This document shows, in pieces, positions 7,419-11,554 of a stretch of DNA of 11,554 nucleotides. The position numbers were made by a program, and so were the translations under genes. Origin of the DNA: Candidatus Hydrogenedentota bacterium (lineage in GTDB: Bacteria > Hydrogenedentota > Hydrogenedentia > Hydrogenedentales > CAITNO01); the NCBI GenBank assembly GCA_011046175.1, contig DSBB01000389.1:1-11554 (forward strand), in the 5' to 3' direction. The notes under the pieces were generated by a model. That model was not told the origin of the DNA. It saw nothing but the letters and a program-made list of their open reading frames with translations, and ran no database searches. The number at the start of each line of letters is the position of its first letter. Within the stretch, counting starts at the first letter, position 1.

Positions 7419-8417
7419 CTATTCTGCCGGTTTGAACCAGATATTCCGATAACGCACGCGGTCGCCGTGATTTTGAAGCAGCAACGGACCCGTGGAGGCT
7501 TCCTGTTCGCTGACGCCGCCGGGCGTGCCCGAGTCGAGTTCTGCGTTGTCATGGATCACAATGCCGTTGTGCAGCACATGAATTATGGCATTGCTGATTT
7601 TGGCGCCGTTTTCATCAAATTTTGGCGCCTGAAAGGTAATGTCGTATGTCTGCCATTGCTTGGGCGGCAGCGCCGCATCGGCAATCGGCGTGGCAAGGGA
7701 ATACAAGCCGCCGCAGAAATTGTCCGCCGGTTCCAATCCAAAGCTGTCCAACACCTGCACTTCATAGCGCCCGAGCACGTAAACGCCGCTGTTGCCGCGG
7801 CTTTGGCCGCGCGCGGTGGGCATGAACGGCGTCTGAAATTCAACGTGATACAGGCCGCTTCCATATTCCTCGATGGTTTTCAAACTGCTGTTGCACACCT
7901 CCATTGAACCGTCATCGCGCATGCACCAATGCAGCGGCGTCCGTTCCCACAAAGCGAAGCTTGTGCCGTCAAAGAGCATAATTGCTCCTTCCGGCGGCGC
8001 CATGCCCAGGGACGGGGGTGTGATAAAGACGCGCTTCAACTCGAACGCCACCTGCTGCCCCCGCTGTTTTTCCGTGGTCAAGGCGCCTGTCATCGTTTCA
8101 TTTTCAATCCGCGCCGCAAAATCGTATTTGCCCCATTTCCCCAAATCAAGCACGTCGCCAAACACGGCGACGCCGTCCTCGACTTTGCCCGCCGTCTCAA
8201 CGCGCGCCGCGTCTGTTTCATTTTCTCCAACGAAAAGAACAATCCTGTGCGCTGTTTTGCTTTGCGCAACCACTTGGGCGCGAATATACCGATTCGCCCA
8301 GGCCGCGGTGGTAAAACCGCCGTGGTAATTACCCATGATCATGTCATCGTCCTCAACGGCGGCAACCATGCCGGCAGTCAAGAACAGCAGCGTAAGAAGG
8401 AAAAAGGTGCGTTTCAT
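7419..8417 (-). CDS. Exported DUF1080 (3-keto-disaccharide hydrolase-like) protein
   Basis: A 332-residue protein with a clear signal peptide (MKRTFFLLTLLFLTAGMVAA, then VEDDD). Residues about 26-130 form a β-rich N-terminal domain that I do not recognise. Residues about 145-330 are a DUF1080/PF06439 concanavalin-like sandwich: it opens with IMLFDGTSFALWE, contains GNSGVYVLGRYEVQVLDSFG (208-227) and PPKQWQTYDITFQAP, and closes with GPLLLQNHGDRVRYRNIWFKP. The domain is abundant in Planctomycetota, Verrucomicrobiota, Lentisphaerota and similar polysaccharide degraders, and some members hydrolyse 3-keto-glycosides. Whether this one is catalytic or only binds sugar is not evident. It likely acts in the periplasm or on the cell surface. 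The ATG at 8417 has a GGGAGAG site 7 bases upstream. It is transcribed divergently from the sigma factor gene. Confidence 0.88.
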   Translation of the reverse strand: MKRTFFLLTLLFLTAGMVAAVEDDDMIMGNYHGGFTTAAWANRYIRAQVVAQSKTAHRIVLFVGENETDAARVETAGKVEDGVAVFGDVLDLGKWGKYDFAARIENETMTGALTTEKQRGQQVAFELKRVFITPPSLGMAPPEGAIMLFDGTSFALWERTPLHWCMRDDGSMEVCNSSLKTIEEYGSGLYHVEFQTPFMPTARGQSRGNSGVYVLGRYEVQVLDSFGLEPADNFCGGLYSLATPIADAALPPKQWQTYDITFQAPKFDENGAKISNAIIHVLHNGIVIHDNAELDSGTPGGVSEQEASTGPLLLQNHGDRVRYRNIWFKPAE

Positions 8418-8601
8418 GATGTGTCTCTCCCAAAAGGTAGTGTTATGAGCGTATGCCCGACAGGAAACCGAGTTGGTCTATTCACGACAACACAGTATCA
8501 TGAGCGCCCCCCGCAACGCCAATTGAACACGCGTTTGCGTCGGTCCTGCCGCGTTGTTCGTTAATGGCCTCCCCGGACATGTTCCATAATGGCACAATTT
8601 G

Positions 8602-8610
8602 TGATATACT
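8602..8610 (+). promoter_or_regulatory. Candidate extended -10 promoter for the sigma/anti-sigma operon
   Basis: TGATATACT is an extended -10 element: TATACT matches the -10 consensus at five of six positions and the TG lies one base upstream. No good -35 is present at 16-18 bases, which is tolerated for extended -10 promoters. It would give a leader of about 130 bases ahead of the sigma factor gene. Confidence 0.35.
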
Positions 8611-8640
8611 TTCCCTAACTTACCACATTACGGCAGACAG

Positions 8641-8669
8641 TTGAAGACGGGTACTGATGATGCTATTGT
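8641..8669 (+). promoter_or_regulatory. Second candidate sigma-70 promoter for the sigma/anti-sigma operon
   Basis: TTGAAG (8641-8646) and TATTGT (8664-8669) are separated by exactly 17 bases, with four of six matches in each box. This is weaker in sequence but better in geometry than the extended -10 site upstream. The actual start site, and any ECF-type autoregulated promoter, cannot be settled by eye. Confidence 0.3.
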
Positions 8670-8703
8670 GCTTTGCCGCGGTGCAAATTGAGGCATGATA
8701 CAG

Positions 8704-8719
8704 TAAAGAAATTTCTTTA
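8704..8719. promoter_or_regulatory. Perfect 16-bp palindrome ahead of the ECF sigma gene
   Basis: TAAAGAAATTTCTTTA is a perfect palindrome with no central spacer, lying 30 bases before the sigma factor ATG and just upstream of its ribosome site. It is purely A/T-rich with one G/C per half, in a GC-richer genome. By position it could be an operator for a dimeric regulator acting on the operon. No regulator is identified. Confidence 0.4.
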
Positions 8720-8749
8720 TCCGTTTATTTTAATTTGGGGAAGGCGACT

Positions 8750-9334
8750 ATGCACCTTACAGATGAGGACTTGGTAGCCCAGTGTCTTTCCGGCGACCAC
8801 GATGCCTTCGCTGCGCTTGTTCGTCGTTATCAGGCGGCGGTATACGCCACGGCGTTCTATTATGCCGGGCGGTACGGAGGCGCGGAGGATGTTGTCCAGG
8901 AAGCGTTTTGGGAAGCCTATCGCAGTTTGCAGAAGCTGAAGGAGCCGGCGCATTTCGGCGCATGGCTTAAAGGCGTCACCACACGGGTTGCGGCAAACTG
9001 GCTGCGCCGGAACATATCCAAGCAACGCAATATTACGCCGTTGCCGCACCGGCGCACATTGAGCATGGAAGAAGCGCGTCAGGGCGTGGAACATGATGAT
9101 TACGAACGGGTACACCGCGCCATTGACGCTTTGCCGGAGCGCTACCGCCTTCCGGTGGTGCTGCGTTATATGCAAGAGTTGAGTTACGACGAAATAAGCC
9201 GGTTTACCGGTGATACACGAGACGAGATTCGCGGTATGCTGAGTCGCGCCAACGCGATGTTGCGCGAGATACTGTCAAACCCGGAATCACAAACCGGACA
9301 AGGTGCTTTGCCATGGCAACGTGTATCCAAATAG
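8750..9334 (+). CDS. ECF-type RNA polymerase sigma factor (sigma-70 family)
   Basis: A 194-residue extracytoplasmic-function sigma factor. Region 2 spans about 15-90, with FAALVRRYQAAVYATAFYY and the core-binding/-10 recognition segment GGAEDVVQEAFWEAYRSL. Region 4 spans about 118-172, with IDALPERYRLPVVLRYMQELSYDEISRFTG (split) and DEIRGMLSRANAMLREIL as the -35 recognition helix-turn-helix. No region 3 or C-terminal extra domain is present. In the -35 helix the common GxxxGTVKSRLxRAR pattern has become GDTRDEIRGMLSRAN, a divergence that may alter promoter choice. The ATG at 8750 has a GGGGAAGG site about 5 bases upstream; the TTG at 8735 lacks one. It overlaps the anti-sigma gene by 22 bases, so the two are probably translationally coupled. 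Confidence 0.92.
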   Translation: MHLTDEDLVAQCLSGDHDAFAALVRRYQAAVYATAFYYAGRYGGAEDVVQEAFWEAYRSLQKLKEPAHFGAWLKGVTTRVAANWLRRNISKQRNITPLPHRRTLSMEEARQGVEHDDYERVHRAIDALPERYRLPVVLRYMQELSYDEISRFTGDTRDEIRGMLSRANAMLREILSNPESQTGQGALPWQRVSK

Positions 9335-10605
9335 AAACCCTGCTCCAGTCTTATGTGGACAACGAAGCCAGCGCTTCGGAGCGCTTGGTCATCGAGGAGC
9401 ATTTGAATGCTTGCCGTGGATGCTCCGACCGCCTGCAATCCATCCGAAAGACCGCCGCCATAGCCTACGAGATACTACGGCAAGATCAATTGCCCGAGGA
9501 TATGACCAACCGGGTTATGGCGCATTTGCCGGATATGACGCCTGTTGTTCCCGTCAACGCCTATTCAACCCGTCATGCGCCGTTCAGCCAGAGAAAGATT
9601 GGTCAATGGTTGGGTGCGGTGGGCCGGCTCATTCCTGTGTTTACGCCCATTATCTTGTTGATTCTGACCGGGTTGCTCTGGGTAGCGTGGCCCACTTATA
9701 ACGCAGGCGATGAGAATACGCTGGGCATGGTGATGCATTGCGATGGGGACGCCGTATCACATGTGGCGTTTGGGCGCGCACGCAAGGCGCGTGTCCAAGG
9801 GGATATTACCATTGGCGACAGATTCCGCACCGGAGAAAAGAGCCGGTTGCTGCTCGGATTAGAGGGGCCGTCGCACATCACGGTTTTTGAAAACACGGCC
9901 ATCGAAGTGCGCGCGCCGAGAGACATTGTCCTCCTCGAGGGGCGGGTTTTCTTTGATGTATTTCGCGAGGCGCGGCATTTCCACGTGTATACGCCGGACG
10001 GTCGCATTACGGTGCTGGGCACGTCGTTTCACGTGGACATCCAAAACGCGGGAACCGAAGTGACCGTGGTCAATGGCGAGGTGATGCTGGAAAACGACAA
10101 TACGTTTCTTCGATTGCATAACAACACGCAGGCATTGGTCAGCGCTTCGCAGGCGCCTGTGATAAGACAAGATATTGACACCTCGTCTTATGTGCGCCAT
10201 GCGCGGTCGGTGCGCCCTGATCCGGCGGCGGAACGGCGCTTTCTCACCAGACTCAAGCGAGACGGCGCTGGGACGCAACCGCCCACGGAACAGGTGTTCG
10301 TGGTGGAAACGGGCGGACGTCCGGTGCGGGCTTTGTTGTTGCGCTGGACACCCGATCCCTATACAGAGGGGCACGCCGGATATACCGTCTATGTGTCAGA
10401 CAATTCCATGACGCCCTTGTTCAAAAAGGCCATTACCCCGGAAACATTCAGGAATAAAACGCAAAACATGATGCGCGTGGACATGCCGTTGGATCTGCGC
10501 GACGGCAAGACGGAAGTGCTGCACATAACAATAATGCCGGAGAAAACGTTTGGGCTTGTGGAGACCACCTTCACGGAAGTCGCCGCCATCGGGGGGGCTT
10601 TCTGA
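9313..10605 (+). CDS. Transmembrane anti-sigma factor with zinc-finger and FecR domains
   Basis: A 430-residue membrane regulator. Residues about 5-60 are a ZAS/zf-HC2-type anti-sigma domain with H30-x3-C34-x2-C37 (EEHLNACRGC), predicted to hold the ECF sigma factor in the cytoplasm. One transmembrane helix follows at about 105-126 (LIPVFTPIILLILTGLLWVA). A FecR domain spans about 140-265, with the repeated pattern GDRFRTGEKSRLLLGLEGPS, IVLLEGRVFFDV and ITVLGTSFHVDI...VNGEVML. Residues about 325-425 form an extra β-rich C-terminal domain that I do not recognise. It is expected to sense an envelope signal and release the sigma factor. No TonB-dependent receptor is nearby, so it is not an obvious Fec-type siderophore system. 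The ATG at 9313 lies inside the sigma gene and has an AAGGTG site 7 bases upstream. Confidence 0.9.
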   Translation: MATCIQIETLLQSYVDNEASASERLVIEEHLNACRGCSDRLQSIRKTAAIAYEILRQDQLPEDMTNRVMAHLPDMTPVVPVNAYSTRHAPFSQRKIGQWLGAVGRLIPVFTPIILLILTGLLWVAWPTYNAGDENTLGMVMHCDGDAVSHVAFGRARKARVQGDITIGDRFRTGEKSRLLLGLEGPSHITVFENTAIEVRAPRDIVLLEGRVFFDVFREARHFHVYTPDGRITVLGTSFHVDIQNAGTEVTVVNGEVMLENDNTFLRLHNNTQALVSASQAPVIRQDIDTSSYVRHARSVRPDPAAERRFLTRLKRDGAGTQPPTEQVFVVETGGRPVRALLLRWTPDPYTEGHAGYTVYVSDNSMTPLFKKAITPETFRNKTQNMMRVDMPLDLRDGKTEVLHITIMPEKTFGLVETTFTEVAAIGGAF

Positions 10606-10653
10606 TGTTTTCCACAGGCCGCATACAAAGTCTTTCCTACCCCTTCTCTACAG

Positions 10654-10746
10654 GAGGCGGGTCATCAGGGTACGCGGAAAATGTTCTGCCTCACGTCACT
10701 CCTTCCCCAAGAGTACCTGCAACCGACGACTCTGTTGACCCGCCCC
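10654..10746 (-). repeat. Structured tandem repeat, copy 1 (candidate ncRNA element)
   Basis: This unit contains a 40-base core (10683-10722) identical to that of copy 2. It is enclosed by pairing between 10654-10664 and 10736-10746. The inner 9 pairs (GGCGGGTCA with TGACCCGCC) are perfect on either strand; on the minus strand the outer part adds a G·U and a G-C pair, for 11 continuous pairs. On the minus strand, 13 bases separate the 5' arm from the core and 18 separate the core from the 3' arm. Inside the core, GT/AC and ACTC/GAGT (10695-10716, one bulge) form a hairpin with a 9-base loop. I do not recognise a known riboswitch or ribozyme class. Confidence 0.5.
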
Positions 10747-10780
10747 ATCCTGCACTCATTAGGGAGGCTTTTATCACGAG

Positions 10781-10876
10781 GGGCGCGGACCTGAGCCAAA
10801 CATGGCAAAAACGTTCTGCCTCACGTCACTCCTTCCCCAAGAGTACCTGCAAGCCATAGGCTGCGGGTCCGCACCC
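10781..10876 (-). repeat. Structured tandem repeat, copy 2 (candidate ncRNA element)
   Basis: The 40-base core here (10813-10852) is identical to copy 1, displaced by 130 bases, while the surrounding sequence is largely different. The closing helix pairs 10781-10791 with 10866-10876: 11 continuous pairs on the minus strand, including one U·G, with a sequence different from the copy 1 helix. The 13-base spacing from 5' arm to core equals that of copy 1; the 3' spacing is 21. Extra small hairpins unique to this copy are GCCA-AACA-TGGC at 10795-10806 and AGCC-ATA-GGCT at 10852-10862. It sits seven bases inside the bidirectional terminator on the side away from the flavoprotein gene. Confidence 0.5.
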
Positions 10877-10882
10877 TCAGTG

Positions 10883-10919
10883 AAAATGCCGCCGGCTTTA
10901 TACGTCGGCGGCATTTTTT
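10883..10919. terminator. Bidirectional intrinsic terminator
   Basis: A perfect 12-bp stem pairs AAAATGCCGCCG (10883-10894) with CGGCGGCATTTT (10906-10917), around an 11-base loop. It is followed by a T6 run on the plus strand (10914-10919), and the A4 at the left gives a T4 run on the minus strand. It stands between the rightward sigma/anti-sigma operon and the leftward flavoprotein gene, which ends at 10943, and can end both transcripts. Read-through from either side is the only way the two tandem repeat units would be transcribed from the right-hand gene. Confidence 0.88.
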
Positions 10920-10942
10920 GTTGTTCGGGAAACACGCATCCA

Positions 10943-11554
10943 TTATGCGGACAGATATTCAACAATATCATGTGCAGCGGGCTTCTTCAACATCAGATGC
11001 GAAAGGTTCGCATGCTCTTTTATCGCGCGTGTTGCGGATGCGGCAATTTTGGTGTCTCCAATGAGAATGGCGCCGACGAGTCTGTTGTCATGGAAAAGAA
11101 AGCGGCGGTAAACGCCGTCCGTTTCTTCCGCTATTTCCACAAAGCCGCCATCCTCTGCTGTGACAACGCCGATGCAGAACAAGTCTATGCCCAGCACCTT
11201 CAAGGTGTTCATGCGCGGCATGCCGCCGAATGCCATGTCGGCGCCTGCGGCGTTTTGTCCGGCCACGGCGCCCTGGCGGCGCGCCGGTTCCCAGAGTCCA
11301 TAGACAATGCCGTCCCATTCCGCCGCATCGCCCGCCGCGAATATGTCCGCGTTTGATGTGCGCAGGCGCGAATCAACAACTATCCCGTTCTGAACCTGAA
11401 GGCCGGCGCGTCGCGCCAGATGGGTGTTCGCTCTCACGCCCGTCGTGATGGTGACAATCCGGGCGGGCAGCGCTTTGCCTGATTCGAGAACCACCCGCAA
11501 CGTTTTGCTTTCGTTTTTGATTTCGCTGGTGTTTGCATTTGTGTAGATATTGAC
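10943..11554 (-). CDS. FAD/NAD(P)-dependent oxidoreductase, rubredoxin-reductase-like (C-terminal part)
   Basis: The frame is open to the right window edge and gives the last 203 residues; the N-terminus, with the first FAD-binding GxGxxG, lies outside. Visible motifs are the pyridine-nucleotide-disulfide oxidoreductase signature VTITTGVRANTHLARRAGL, the second FAD contact TSNADIFAAGDAAEW, and the dimer/C-terminal region MNTLKVLGIDLFCIGVV...VYRRFLFHDNRLVGAILIGD. This arrangement resembles NADH:rubredoxin oxidoreductases and the NirB-like flavin domain, which pass electrons from NAD(P)H to rubredoxin or a fused iron-sulfur partner. The electron acceptor cannot be known from this fragment. An apparent start inside it (TTG at 11500) is only a leucine codon, because homologous-looking sequence continues upstream. 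The gene ends in TAA just before the shared terminator. Confidence 0.88.
   Translation of the reverse strand, partial: VNIYTNANTSEIKNESKTLRVVLESGKALPARIVTITTGVRANTHLARRAGLQVQNGIVVDSRLRTSNADIFAAGDAAEWDGIVYGLWEPARRQGAVAGQNAAGADMAFGGMPRMNTLKVLGIDLFCIGVVTAEDGGFVEIAEETDGVYRRFLFHDNRLVGAILIGDTKIAASATRAIKEHANLSHLMLKKPAAHDIVEYLSA

Larger units (their letters stand above)
8418..8749. other. 332-base divergent intergenic region
   Basis: This stretch separates the DUF1080 gene (leftward) from the ECF sigma gene (rightward) and must hold promoters for both. Rightward candidates and a palindrome are listed separately. I see no convincing leftward promoter in 8418-8600, no small gene and no terminator-like hairpin. 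The right half (8580-8749) is noticeably richer in A and T than the neighbouring genes. Confidence 0.6.

Noticed and set aside
10683..10852. CRISPR array or integron attC pair as an explanation for the 40-base direct repeats
   Set aside because: Only two copies with a 90-base spacer; the repeat lacks CRISPR-like form, and no attC core sites (GTTRRRY/RYYYAAC) are placed correctly.
10605..10859. An 84-codon plus-strand frame whose ATG overlaps the anti-sigma stop codon (TGATG)
   Set aside because: The coupling geometry is attractive, but the duplicated 40-base core is read in two different frames within it, the composition is Pro/Ser/Arg-rich, and nothing resembles a protein family. It looks like chance over the structured repeat.
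10802..11356. A 184-codon plus-strand frame across the terminator
   Set aside because: It runs through a strong terminator and is antisense to the well-supported flavoprotein gene.

Overview
The window is about 11.5 kb of moderately GC-rich bacterial chromosome. Two large secreted carbohydrate-active proteins (a GH123/DUF4091-type protein and a DUF1080 protein), an ECF sigma factor paired with a FecR-type membrane anti-sigma protein, and a PflX-like radical SAM enzyme suggest an uncultivated, polysaccharide-degrading Gram-negative lineage. Hydrogenedentota, Lentisphaerota, Sumerlaeota or another PVC/FCB-adjacent phylum would fit. This is an inference from gene content only; no rRNA or phylogenetic marker is present.

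Layout, left to right. At 1-156 is the C-terminal tail of a membrane protein (+). At 178-1158 (-) is a PflX/COG1313 radical SAM protein. At 1438-4992 (-) is a 1184-residue exported GH123/DUF4091-type protein. Positions 4993-5503 are non-coding and hold a near-perfect 27-bp inverted repeat, smaller palindromes and a possible promoter. At 5504-5864 is the wreck of a REP-associated/IS200-like tyrosine transposase. At 5884-6588 (+) is a Crp/Fnr-family regulator, tail to tail with a GT2 dolichyl-phosphate-glucose-synthase-like glycosyltransferase at 6604-7329 (-). Behind that lies a DUF1080 exported protein at 7419-8417 (-). A 332-base divergent intergenic region with candidate promoters and a 16-bp palindrome leads to an ECF sigma factor (8750-9334, +), which overlaps a zinc-finger/TM/FecR anti-sigma protein (9313-10605, +). 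After it come two tandem copies of a structured repeat, a strong bidirectional terminator, and the C-terminal part of a rubredoxin-reductase-like flavoprotein entering from the right (10943-11554, -).

The likely theme is exported glycan processing (GH123-like and DUF1080) beside a membrane-signalling module (ECF sigma plus FecR-type anti-sigma). The DUF1080 gene and the sigma operon share one divergent intergenic region, so co-regulation is plausible but not shown.

The most unusual signal is the tandem pair at 10654-10876. Each unit has an identical 40-base core inside diverged flanks. Each is closed by an 11-pair helix of different sequence in the two copies, at the same 13-base distance from the core when read on the minus strand. 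That pattern of compensatory difference suggests a structured RNA or a structured mobile repeat that I do not recognise. The second most interesting area is the REP/BIME-like inverted repeat next to the dead RAYT-type transposase.
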